A stretch of DNA of 15,468 nt. It comes from an uncultured Atopobium sp. GTDB taxonomy: Bacteria > Actinomycetota > Coriobacteriia > Coriobacteriales > Atopobiaceae. Positions within the stretch are counted from its first letter, which is position 1. The number at the start of each line of letters is the position of its first letter. The DNA lies in assembly GCA_916720465.1 (NCBI GenBank), contig CAKARF010000015.1, positions 1 through 15,468 on the forward strand. The letters run 5' to 3'. This document shows positions 7,588 through 15,248 of this stretch, one piece after another. The notes beneath the pieces were generated by a model, which had not been told where the DNA came from, ran no database searches, and saw only the letters and a program-made list of their open reading frames with translations. The translations under genes and the position numbers were made by a program.

Positions 7588-8538
7588 TTAGTTATGACAA
7601 AGCCCTGATATAACCTCGCAGAGATAGTTGATTTGCTCGTTCTCAAACTGATTGATGCGCTCGTGGCCAAACTTGGGGTACACGCGCATTTCCTTCTGTC
7701 CTGGCAGACGATTGTACAGCGCAAACGTTCCCTCAGTCGGAGCGCTCTGGTCCAGCAGAGCCGTGCCAATAAGCGCTGGCACACGCACTAGCTCTGCCGC
7801 GCACGCGCTGTCGAGAAGACCGACCGCGTCGATAGCTGCATCTGACTGCGGGGTGTCTCCGCACCCGACAACCGTACGCAGGGTTGTTGCGTTGTCGGCA
7901 AAGAGCGGGTTCAGCGCCATGGTAGCGCTCACTTCCCTGGGCAGAAGCGCAGCCGCAAACAATGCCTGCGAGCCGCCTAGACCTTCTCCCCAGGTGACAG
8001 CTGTGCGCCCGAGGAAACGCGAGGTAACCGCGGTGGTTACCAGCGCGTCGTCGATGAGCTGCTTGAGCGTGGAGGATGCGGCGTCATCTGGGTTGATGAG
8101 CGCGTGAGCAAGCTCCTCAGCGGTAAGCGCTCCCCTCCAGGCGTCTTTGAGCTGGGGTTCGCATGGACGAGCTTCCAGGGCTACGACGGGCAGACCAAGT
8201 GCCGAGAAGCGCAATAGATGCAGCCAGCTGCGCACTCTCCGACCAAGATCGGAGAAGAGCACCACTGCTGGCAGCTCTGTCGTTGCTGACGGCTCAGCCG
8301 CCGATACACCTGCTGGAAGAATGACGCGAGCGCTCAGTTGCGTCTGGTCAGTTGAGGCGAATGTAATGCGCTTGAACGTTGCAGTCTGGGTGGCAGACGA
8401 AAGCTCAATAACACTTTCTACCTGCACATTTTGTGCAAACGCTACAGACCTCTCCCAAAATGATTCAAAGTTTGATGGTCTAAGCCACGCACCGCGATAA
8501 GAGCGAGCATCTTCAAGCCTTTGTGTTAAACCCCTCAT
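7588..8538 (-). CDS. CE7-like esterase paralogue lacking the catalytic serine
   Basis: Alpha/beta-hydrolase, 316 residues, alignable along much of its length with the esterase just upstream. Both have the FESFW/FEAFW N-terminal motif, a matching GLxVVAL-type strand, the PxLxGTxLxD segment, FAxYNxL and a YPxxxHE C-terminus. The acid (Asp263 in ALLDQSAP) and His292 (FGHE) are kept. The nucleophile elbow, GASQGG in the partner, is GEGLGG here, so Ser is replaced by Gly186, and the HGYPG oxyanion segment is FSDLG. I infer a non-catalytic or altered protein. The start at 8538 overlaps the partner's TGA as ATGA and has GAGGT six nt upstream; an in-frame ATG at 8553 has a poorer site. It is probably translationally coupled to the active esterase. 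Confidence 0.7.
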   Translation of the reverse strand: MRGLTQRLEDARSYRGAWLRPSNFESFWERSVAFAQNVQVESVIELSSATQTATFKRITFASTDQTQLSARVILPAGVSAAEPSATTELPAVVLFSDLGRRVRSWLHLLRFSALGLPVVALEARPCEPQLKDAWRGALTAEELAHALINPDDAASSTLKQLIDDALVTTAVTSRFLGRTAVTWGEGLGGSQALFAAALLPREVSATMALNPLFADNATTLRTVVGCGDTPQSDAAIDAVGLLDSACAAELVRVPALIGTALLDQSAPTEGTFALYNRLPGQKEMRVYPKFGHERINQFENEQINYLCEVISGLCHN

Positions 8539-9575
8539 GCTCCCACCTCGCATTCTGCTTGAGCAGGAAATGACAAGTCCAACTCTTTAAGAGCTTGCTC
8601 TCCATTTTCTGAACAGAAGAAATCAATGATTTTATCGTCAAAATCACCAATCTCTTCATGCGCATACCCGGGATATAACAAATGTCTCTTTGGACAGGTC
8701 AGAGCATTGTAGGCAGCAAACTGAGCCTCTGGCGGAACAACTGGATCATCAAGTCCGGTACCAAAAAGCACAGGACAGGTAACCAGACGTGCAAAATTGG
8801 CTGAATCAATGTAGGCAAGCTTTGCAAAGACCTCATCAACGCGAGAGCCGTCCGCATCAAACCAGCGGGAATAATAGCGAATTCCCTCGTAGGCAACCTC
8901 GTCAGCATTAAGCTCCCATACGCACCTAAAATCGGTAAGGAAGGGATAAAGAATTGCTGCTCTATTGATAAGGTCCGGGTTAAGTGCGCAGGTAGCAAGA
9001 CCAATACCGCCACCCTGCGACGCGCCGTTGACAAAAACGCGCCTTGTATCAATGCCTTCTAGCTGGCGAACAATTCTGCAGAGCAAGCGAATGTTCTGAT
9101 ACAGATGCACAAAGTAAAGATCCTCTACAGGTCCATCCAATCCAAGCACCAAATGACCAGAGACGGTAGTGCTCTTATAAGAGCTTCCGTCCAAACTACG
9201 GCCACCCTGCCCAGGGTTATCAAGCGCAATAAGAGAGCAGCCCAAGCCTAGAAATGAGTTCTGCTCAAACCAACTGCGAGAAGCCCCTGGATAACCATGG
9301 AACTGTAGAACAAGCGGGGTTTGTACACCCGAGGCAGTCTGTGGGCGCAGATACTTTGCGTAAACTTCCGCGCCATCAATTCCCACAAACGTCAAATCAA
9401 AAAAGTGAGCTGCAGCAGATGACGTGACTTCTGTTGAAGGTACAATCTGCCAGCTGAGAGGAGCGTTATCCGCCTCCTCCATACGTGCCTTCCAAAACGC
9501 CTCAAAATCTGAAGGATAAGGCGTCAGAGCATGAGCTGCCTTCAATTCTGCAAGCTCAAGCGTTTCTTGGTGCAT
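8535..9575 (-). CDS. Acetyl esterase, CE7 (cephalosporin-C deacetylase/acetyl xylan esterase) family
   Basis: Alpha/beta-hydrolase of the CE7/AXE1 family, 346 residues, that removes acetyl groups from sugars. The catalytic triad is visible: Ser186 in GASQGG, Asp277 in GLDDPVVPP and His306 in YAHE. HGYPG (93-97) fits the oxyanion region. The family RGQ motif appears as NPGQGG (120-125), with Pro for Arg. No signal peptide is seen, so it acts in the cytoplasm. In this cluster a role in O-deacetylating imported sialic acids or other acetylated sugars is a reasonable inference. The frame is open to an ATG at 9626, but that codon lies before the terminator hairpin; the ATG at 9575 has AGGTGG four nt upstream and is preferred. 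Confidence 0.85.
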   Translation of the reverse strand: MHQETLELAELKAAHALTPYPSDFEAFWKARMEEADNAPLSWQIVPSTEVTSSAAAHFFDLTFVGIDGAEVYAKYLRPQTASGVQTPLVLQFHGYPGASRSWFEQNSFLGLGCSLIALDNPGQGGRSLDGSSYKSTTVSGHLVLGLDGPVEDLYFVHLYQNIRLLCRIVRQLEGIDTRRVFVNGASQGGGIGLATCALNPDLINRAAILYPFLTDFRCVWELNADEVAYEGIRYYSRWFDADGSRVDEVFAKLAYIDSANFARLVTCPVLFGTGLDDPVVPPEAQFAAYNALTCPKRHLLYPGYAHEEIGDFDDKIIDFFCSENGEQALKELDLSFPAQAECEVGA

Positions 9576-9591
9576 TGATCCACCTAACAAG

Positions 9592-9620
9592 CTAAAAGAG
9601 CGCAGCCTAAGCTGCGCTCT
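9592..9620 (-). terminator. Hairpin terminator or attenuator after the ABC transporter genes
   Basis: On the minus strand AGAGCGCAGC and GCTGCGCTCT form a perfect 10-bp stem with a TTAG loop, followed by TTTAGC. It lies 21 nt past the stop codon of the last ATPase gene and ends about 16 nt before the esterase start codon, next to its ribosome binding site. The short T-run suggests partial termination, separating transporter expression from the catabolic genes. Confidence 0.7.
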
Positions 9621-9641
9621 GGTCAAACAAAAACGTAAGCG

Positions 9642-10463
9642 CTACTCACCCAGTTTAGGATGAAGCAAAGATGGCGCAGCACCCAAAAGCGTCTTAGTGT
9701 AAGAATCTGTTGGATGCTCAAAGACCTGCTTAGCAGGACCATCTTCCATAATCTGGCCGTGATTCATAACAATGATGCGGTCAGAAACATAGCGGACGGT
9801 CTGGATATCGTGCGAAATAAAGATCATCGAGAGACCCAGCTCAGACTTGAGGTCAGTAAGCAGGTTCAAGATCTGTGCACGAACGGAAACGTCCAGTGCG
9901 GAAGTAGGCTCGTCAGCAATGATTGCCGATGGGTTCAGAGAAAGCGCACGTGCAATAGCAACACGCTGACGCTGACCACCAGAGAGCTGTCCAGGAAGGG
10001 CACGAAGTGCCGAATGTGGCAGTCCAACCAGGCTGACAAGCTCATTAATACGGGCTTCTCGCTCCTGCTCTGTTCCTACCTTATGTACCAGCAGTGGATC
10101 CATAAGCTGATCTTTAACAATCATACGAGGATTAAGAGCAGTTGCTGGGTCCTGGAAAACAACGGAGACAACGCGGCCAATCTGCTTTCTGAGTTCTGGA
10201 GTACGTTTGGTAACATCCATTCCCTTGAAGTACACATGACCAGACGTTGGTGACTGAAGGCCACACATGACATTTGCGGTAGTGGACTTTCCGCAGCCGG
10301 ACTCACCAACAATACCAATGGTCTCACCAGGCATAAGCTTGAGAGAAACATTCTGTACTGCGTGGACCTTATTAGGCTTAAAGATTGTGCCCGTACGCGT
10401 CTTAAACGTAACCGAAATATCATCGAGGAAGATAATTGGCTGCTCTTCAGTTGTTGTAGCCAT
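9642..10463 (-). CDS. ABC transporter ATPase, peptide/nickel (OppF/DppF) family, second ATPase subunit
   Basis: Cytoplasmic ATPase of a type I importer, 273 residues. Walker A GESGCGKS (53-60), Q-loop VFQDP with Gln104, ABC signature LSGGQRQR (160-167), Walker B AIIADEPT (180-187) and the switch His218 in SHD are all intact. It lacks the long C-terminal extension of OppD-type partners, ending soon after the YTKTLLGAAP segment, as expected for OppF. The start ATG at 10463 directly follows the TAA of the fused permease-ATPase gene with no gap, and its strong AAAGGAGGTGA ribosome binding site lies inside the last codons of that gene. It probably pairs with the ATPase half of the fusion protein. 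The substrate is inferred to be sialic acid from the neighbouring nan genes. Confidence 0.9.
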   Translation of the reverse strand: MATTTEEQPIIFLDDISVTFKTRTGTIFKPNKVHAVQNVSLKLMPGETIGIVGESGCGKSTTANVMCGLQSPTSGHVYFKGMDVTKRTPELRKQIGRVVSVVFQDPATALNPRMIVKDQLMDPLLVHKVGTEQEREARINELVSLVGLPHSALRALPGQLSGGQRQRVAIARALSLNPSAIIADEPTSALDVSVRAQILNLLTDLKSELGLSMIFISHDIQTVRYVSDRIIVMNHGQIMEDGPAKQVFEHPTDSYTKTLLGAAPSLLHPKLGE

Positions 10464-12503
10464 TTACCTCACCTCCTTTTGAGAACGCTCAAGGTAAGGC
10501 ACAAGACCATGCTCCTTCAGATACTCATCAGGCAGCTCGGAGAAACGATGGTGCTTACCAGGAATCTCCTTAATAACAGGATGTACCTCAAGACCCAAAT
10601 CTGGGTGGCTTGAACGAGGAGCAAACCTATCGCCTGTTGGGAAGTCCTCTGGAGAAGGAACAGAACCTGGTACCTGGTGAAGTCTGGTACCGTCCTGTGC
10701 GCCTTCCTCAATGGAAAGAACAGAGCCGAGAAGACCGCGGGTGTACTCGTGAACAGGATTGGTCAGAAGCTCAGTAGTAGCTGCCTGCTCAATAACCTGA
10801 CCTGCGTACATAACGGTAATCTCAGAAGCAACCTCTGCAACAAGTGCAAGGTCGTGGCTTACAAAGATCATTGCGAAGCCAAGACGACGCTGAAGGTCAT
10901 TTAAGAGCTTGATAACTTGCTTCTGAACAGTAACGTCTAGAGCGGTTGTTGGCTCGTCGCAGATAACCAGAGAAGGATCGCGGGTAAGTGCCATAGCAAT
11001 CAGAACACGCTGGCGCTGACCACCAGAAAGCTCGTGTGGATAGGACTCAAGCGTACGCTTTGGATCCAGGCCTACAAGCTCCAGAAGCTCCTCAGCAGAA
11101 CGGGTACCTCCCCTGCTGGTAAGCTGCTTCATCTGAGAAGAGATAAGCATGGAAGGGTTCAAGGAAGATAGAGCGTCCTGGTAGACCATTGCAAGCTCAT
11201 GTCCAAGCAACTTGCGATGCTCTTCTTTGGAAAGCTTTAGGAGGTCTTGGTCTTTGTAGAGAACCTCACCAGTAATGGTTTCCTTTGGATCAGTTAGACC
11301 CATGATGACCTTGGTGGTAATAGACTTGCCGCAGCCAGACTCGCCAACCAGTGCCATGCACTGACCAGGACGAACATCAAAGCTTACGTGGTCAACAACC
11401 TTAACGTTTCCGTGAGACTCAAAGCTGATGCAAAGATCCTTAACGCTGAGCAGTGGCTTTACATCAAAGTCTGGCTTACGCCTATCAGTTCTGGAAAGCT
11501 CAACCTCTTTAAGTGCATTAAGTCTGCGCTCCAGGGACTCTGCCTGCTCTGCATAGGCACGAACTGGATCAGATGCCAAGATGTCATCTGCACGCCTGGA
11601 GTCAGAGTTCTCTGTATCAACAGGAGCACCAGGTGCTGCTGCCATAGCATCAGTAAGGCCCTCGGAGAGGATATTCAGTGCCAGGCAGGTCATCATGATG
11701 GCCAGACCTGGGAAGAATGCCTGCCACCAACGGCCAGCAAGAACGCCAGCACGAGCATCAGCCAGGATGTTACCCCATGTAGGAGTTGGCTCTGCAATAC
11801 CTGCACCAATGAAGGTCAGGGATGCCTCAAAGATAATTGCGTCTGCAACAAGCGTAACGGTAAAGACCATGATGGGAGCAATGCAGTTACGAAGAACATG
11901 CTTCCACAGAATCCATGGTGCACGAGCACCAGAAACAATGGTTGCTCTTACGTAATCTTCGCCGTACTCGCTTACGATGTTTGCACGAACAATGCGAGCA
12001 ATCTGTGGCGTGTACATAAAGCCAATAGCAAAGATGATTGAAGGAACGCTGTTACCCAGAATAGAAACAAAGACTGCTGCAAGAGCAATGCCTGGGAACG
12101 ACATGATGATGTCGAGCACACGCATGATGACCTCAGAGACAGCCTTTCTAGAAACAGCTGCAATTGCACCAATAATTGAGCCACACAGCAGTGCCATACC
12201 CGTAGCGCCAAAACCAATGACCAGTGAATACTGACCACCATAAAGCATACGAGAAAGAATGTCGCGGCCCTTATCGTCAGTACCAAAAATAAATCCATTG
12301 CCTGGAGCCTGACGAGCATTAAAAATCTCAAGTGGGTTATGTGGAGCAATAAAGTTTGCAAAGACAGAAGCAAGGACAACAAAGACAAGAATGACAAGAG
12401 CAATCTTGGAAGCTGTCTTCATCTTCTTAAAGCCACCAAAGGTAGAACCCTTTGCTGCAGCTTCTTCGAGCTTCTCGACTTGTTTTTTTCTAATTTGTAC
12501 CAT
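10464..12503 (-). CDS. Fused ABC permease-ATPase (OppC/DppC-like plus OppD/DppD-like)
   Basis: One 679-residue polypeptide carrying two importer subunits. Residues 30-285 are a DppC/OppC-type permease: a first membrane helix at about 33-53, further helices from about 93, and the EAA loop (EYGEDYVRATIVSGA, 179-193) that docks on the ATPase. A charged linker (about 290-348) follows. The ATPase half has Walker A GESGCGKS (387-394), Gln442 in the Q-loop, signature LSGGQRQR (492-499), Walker B LVICDEPT (512-519) and His550. A C-terminal OppD-like extension (600-679) has GDRFAPRSS where family members usually have Cys residues. No internal stop or frameshift is seen. It starts 4 nt after the oppB-type stop with a weak ribosome binding site, suggesting coupling. 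Confidence 0.92.
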   Translation of the reverse strand: MVQIRKKQVEKLEEAAAKGSTFGGFKKMKTASKIALVILVFVVLASVFANFIAPHNPLEIFNARQAPGNGFIFGTDDKGRDILSRMLYGGQYSLVIGFGATGMALLCGSIIGAIAAVSRKAVSEVIMRVLDIIMSFPGIALAAVFVSILGNSVPSIIFAIGFMYTPQIARIVRANIVSEYGEDYVRATIVSGARAPWILWKHVLRNCIAPIMVFTVTLVADAIIFEASLTFIGAGIAEPTPTWGNILADARAGVLAGRWWQAFFPGLAIMMTCLALNILSEGLTDAMAAAPGAPVDTENSDSRRADDILASDPVRAYAEQAESLERRLNALKEVELSRTDRRKPDFDVKPLLSVKDLCISFESHGNVKVVDHVSFDVRPGQCMALVGESGCGKSITTKVIMGLTDPKETITGEVLYKDQDLLKLSKEEHRKLLGHELAMVYQDALSSLNPSMLISSQMKQLTSRGGTRSAEELLELVGLDPKRTLESYPHELSGGQRQRVLIAMALTRDPSLVICDEPTTALDVTVQKQVIKLLNDLQRRLGFAMIFVSHDLALVAEVASEITVMYAGQVIEQAATTELLTNPVHEYTRGLLGSVLSIEEGAQDGTRLHQVPGSVPSPEDFPTGDRFAPRSSHPDLGLEVHPVIKEIPGKHHRFSELPDEYLKEHGLVPYLERSQKEVR

Positions 12504-12507
12504 CGCA

Positions 12508-13464
12508 CTACACCGTCCTAATGCGTGGGTTAATCAAGATGTACAACATATCAACAACAATGTTGATGATGATGAAGGACAGTGCAACGACAACAACAAC
12601 GCCCTGAACAAGCATTGCCTCGTTACCCTGGATGCCCTCGAGAATAGCAGTACCCATACCAGGAAGGTTAAAAATAACCTCGATAACAACGGCGCCACCC
12701 ATGAGGTAACCAATCTTGAGACCAAGCGTGGTTACAGGGGTAATAAGAGCGTTGCGAAGTACGTTTCTTGCAATGACGATTCTCTCTGGAATACCAGCGC
12801 CGCGAGCAGTACGGACGTAGTCCTTATCCAGCTCCTCGACCATTGCGGTACGAACAATACGGGTCATCTGACCAGACATTGGAACCGCAAGTGCAAATGC
12901 TGGCATAATCATACGGGCAAGGTAGCCGCCAAGATTTACCGTAGGATCTGGTAGTGCTCCAGAGGCAGGCAAAAGCTTGAGCGTAGACGCAAAGACCAGA
13001 ATCAAAAGAACTGCCAACCAAAATGATGGCGTTGCAAGACCGGCAATTGAGAATACGCGGATGATTTGATCGGGCCATTGGTCTCTATAGAGAGCCGCAA
13101 TAACGCCCAACGTAAACGAAACTATTGCGCCAATAAAGAGACCCATAAAGGTTAACTGCATAGTTACTGGCAGAGCCTTTGAAATTCTTTCAGCAACTGA
13201 ATAGTGAGAAGTGCCATAGGTACCCAGGTTTCCATGAGCAACATCACCGATATAACGTACATATCTCACAGGCCATGGGTCATCAAGACCATTCTCAATG
13301 TGATACTGCTGGATAGCTTCTTCAGAAGCAGACTCTCCCAAGGCATTGTATGCAGGATCAACATGCGAGAAAGACATTAGGAAGAATACGAGAAAGGTGA
13401 CGCCTAAAGCCATAATCGGCAGCGCAATAAGACGGCGTCCGATAAGACGTAATAGGTTGTTCAC
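12508..13464 (-). CDS. ABC transporter permease, OppB/DppB family
   Basis: Membrane subunit of the peptide/nickel-type importer, 318 residues. It starts with the typical LLRLIGRRLIALPIMALGVT segment forming the first helix (about 10-32), then an external region with GNLGTYG (78-84), and about five more helices (roughly 101-126, 140-164, 186-206, 250-272, 285-312). The EAA coupling loop EELDKDYVRTARGAG (210-224) and the NLPGMG motif (266-271) are clear. The start codon is GTG at 13464, preceded by a GGGGGAG run. It ends 4 nt before the fused permease-ATPase, with which it should form the transmembrane heterodimer. Confidence 0.93.
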   Translation of the reverse strand: MNNLLRLIGRRLIALPIMALGVTFLVFFLMSFSHVDPAYNALGESASEEAIQQYHIENGLDDPWPVRYVRYIGDVAHGNLGTYGTSHYSVAERISKALPVTMQLTFMGLFIGAIVSFTLGVIAALYRDQWPDQIIRVFSIAGLATPSFWLAVLLILVFASTLKLLPASGALPDPTVNLGGYLARMIMPAFALAVPMSGQMTRIVRTAMVEELDKDYVRTARGAGIPERIVIARNVLRNALITPVTTLGLKIGYLMGGAVVIEVIFNLPGMGTAILEGIQGNEAMLVQGVVVVVALSFIIINIVVDMLYILINPRIRTV

Positions 13465-13501
13465 TATCTCCCCCTCTCTCTTTAAAACAAACCGTACAAA
13501 T

Positions 13502-13541
13502 AAAATTTGATGAGACTTTGCACATCTCAGGACTAAATTTT
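13502..13541 (-). repeat. Nested inverted repeat upstream of the permease gene
   Basis: AAAATTT (13502-13508) is complementary to AAATTTT (13535-13541), and inside it TGAGA (13511-13515) is complementary to TCTCA (13525-13529). It may be an operator for a secondary promoter or an RNA stem in the intergenic mRNA. No firm promoter could be placed nearby. Confidence 0.4.
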
Positions 13542-13551
13542 GCGCACAAGA

Positions 13552-13581
13552 GCCCGAGCGTTATAGGTAAAACGCTCGGGC
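13552..13581 (-). terminator. Intercistronic hairpin after the substrate-binding protein gene
   Basis: GCCCGAGCGTT and AACGCTCGGGC form a perfect 11-bp stem with an 8-nt loop, 38 nt past the stop codon of the binding-protein gene. On the minus strand only TCTTGTG follows, a poor T-run. It is therefore likely a partial terminator or a 3'-end stabilising stem. That would allow the binding protein to be made in excess over the membrane subunits, as is common in ABC importer operons. Confidence 0.65.
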
Positions 13582-13619
13582 CCCAATGTATGAGATGCTA
13601 AGCGCGTGATGGCAACAAA

Positions 13620-15221
13620 TTAGCTAGCAGTAACTGTGTTGACATCAATGAAGGACATACCGGTGGTTCCGATACCCTTGAAGCCCTTGAGAGCAACACC
13701 GTTGCTATTTGGCTTCTCGCTCCAAGAAGCGGTGAAGGTCTTAGCAAAGAGAACTGGGTACAGAGGTACGTTCTCAGCGATGATGTCGAAGCACTCGTTC
13801 CAAGTGGACTGCTGATCAGCATCAGACTGGCCAAGAGCCTTGGTCATGAGCTCGTGGAGCTTAGTCCACTCAGCGGACTCCTTCCATGGGCAACGCTTGG
13901 TCATCCAGACGTTATCGCCATACCACCAGTTGAGCAGCAGGTCAACGTCTGCACCGAAGCAGGAAGGATCGCCAGGGGCAAGCAGGATGTCCCAAGAGCC
14001 GTCAGCTGCGTCAATTGCAGCATAGGTTGCTGGAGAAGTATCGGAAACGATGCTTACGTTAAAGCCAAGTGCGTCGAGGTCGTTCTTGACCTGAGTTGCC
14101 ATAGACTTAACCTGCTCGTTATCGGTGGTGCGAAGAACGACATCACCAGGAGTGATACCAGACTCAGAAATAAGCTTCTTAGCCTTGTCAACATCGTGTG
14201 CATAGACAGTGGATGCCTTGTGATAGTTAGCAAAGGAAGAAGGAAGGTAGCTGGTGGCAACCTCAGCCTGACCAGAGAATGCGTTTGCAAGCATCTTGTC
14301 TGTATCAAGTGCATAGAGGCATGCCTGGCGAACCTTAACGTTGTCCCAAGGAGCCTTGCCAAGGTTGAACATTGCAAAGCGGACACCAAAGCCCTGAACA
14401 GCGTCAACGGTGCAGCCAGCGCCCTTGAGCTGGTCTACAGCGTCTGCAGGAACCATTTCCATAGCAAGGGTGGTTCCATCCTGCTGAGCGGTCAGACGAG
14501 CGGTTGGATCCTTAAGGACGTCATAGTGGAGCTTATCGTCCTTAGCAGGAGTTGCGCCGTTGTAGTTTTTGTTAGGAACAAGGTCAAGAGTGTTGTCAGA
14601 GATGGACTCAAACTGCCATGGACCGGAACCAACTGGCTGCTTCTTCATCTCATCCTGGGAGCTGCTTGCTGGAACAACGCGAACAATGGACAGACGCTCC
14701 TTGAGGAGGGAGAAATTAGCAATAGTGGTCTTAACGGTGACAGTCTTGTCATCCTTCTTCTCTACGGAAGCAATTGGAGCGAGCATTGGAACGTAAACGC
14801 TGCCCTTTGCAGAAGAGCGGTTGAAGGACTCAACAACGTCATCTGCCTTGACTTCATTACCATCAGAGAACTTTGCGCCGTCACGGATGGTAATCTCAAA
14901 GGTGTTATCGTCAACCTTCTTAGGATCAGCAGTAGCAAGCTCATTGAAGGTAGAATAGTCGTGGAAGTTAAGACCATAGAGGCCCTCAACTACCTGCCAG
15001 TTGACACCAAGAGCAAGTGCTGATGAAGTAGTAGATGGATCATAGTTCTGGGTTGAATAAGCGGTACCAGCAGTAATTGTGCCGCCGCCTTCCTTTCCAG
15101 ATGGAGCTTCAGCTGCCTTCTGCTGTCCGCCACCGCAAGCGGTGAGACCAAGACCAGCTGCTACAGTTGCTCCGCCAAGGAAGCCGCGACGCGAAAGTGG
15201 ACGGTTAATAAACTCGCTCAT
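13620..15221 (-). CDS. Substrate-binding lipoprotein, family 5 (peptide/nickel type), Tat signal; probable sialic acid binder
   Basis: Extracellular binding protein of the ABC importer, 533 residues. The N-terminus has a twin-arginine motif SRRGFLGG (10-17), a hydrophobic stretch and a lipobox LTAC-G with the lipidated Cys29, so it is a Tat-exported lipoprotein. A Gly/Ser/Lys-rich spacer follows. The NTFEITIRDGAKFSDG segment and ADDVVESF match the SBP_bac_5 fold used for peptides, nickel and some sugars. The C-terminal part is rich in Trp (NWWYGDNVW), which could line the ligand pocket. The start ATG at 15221 has AGAGG upstream. It is the first gene of the importer operon. The family fold is certain; the sialic acid ligand is inferred from the nan genes downstream. 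Confidence 0.9.
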   Translation of the reverse strand: MSEFINRPLSRRGFLGGATVAAGLGLTACGGGQQKAAEAPSGKEGGGTITAGTAYSTQNYDPSTTSSALALGVNWQVVEGLYGLNFHDYSTFNELATADPKKVDDNTFEITIRDGAKFSDGNEVKADDVVESFNRSSAKGSVYVPMLAPIASVEKKDDKTVTVKTTIANFSLLKERLSIVRVVPASSSQDEMKKQPVGSGPWQFESISDNTLDLVPNKNYNGATPAKDDKLHYDVLKDPTARLTAQQDGTTLAMEMVPADAVDQLKGAGCTVDAVQGFGVRFAMFNLGKAPWDNVKVRQACLYALDTDKMLANAFSGQAEVATSYLPSSFANYHKASTVYAHDVDKAKKLISESGITPGDVVLRTTDNEQVKSMATQVKNDLDALGFNVSIVSDTSPATYAAIDAADGSWDILLAPGDPSCFGADVDLLLNWWYGDNVWMTKRCPWKESAEWTKLHELMTKALGQSDADQQSTWNECFDIIAENVPLYPVLFAKTFTASWSEKPNSNGVALKGFKGIGTTGMSFIDVNTVTAS

Positions 15222-15248
15222 TTCTGCCTCTTTCTAAAAACTCTCCTT

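Noticed and set aside
6724..7608. 294-codon open frame on the + strand opposite the aldolase
   Set aside because: It mirrors the aldolase codon pattern and shows no ribosome binding site or family motif.
7588..8538. Higher G+C in the inactive esterase as a sign of recent transfer
   Set aside because: Three 60-nt samples counted by hand gave about 62-65% G+C, but parts of the neighbouring aldolase reach about 60-63%, so the contrast is not convincing without a full calculation.
9576..9626. Upstream ATG extension of the active esterase
   Set aside because: The extra codons read through the terminator hairpin and have no ribosome binding site, whereas 9575 has AGGTGG at the right distance.
13854..15023. 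389-codon open frame on the + strand opposite the binding-protein gene
   Set aside because: Same explanation: the sense strand encodes a clear Tat-lipoprotein, and the antisense translation is Cys/Ser-rich without motifs.
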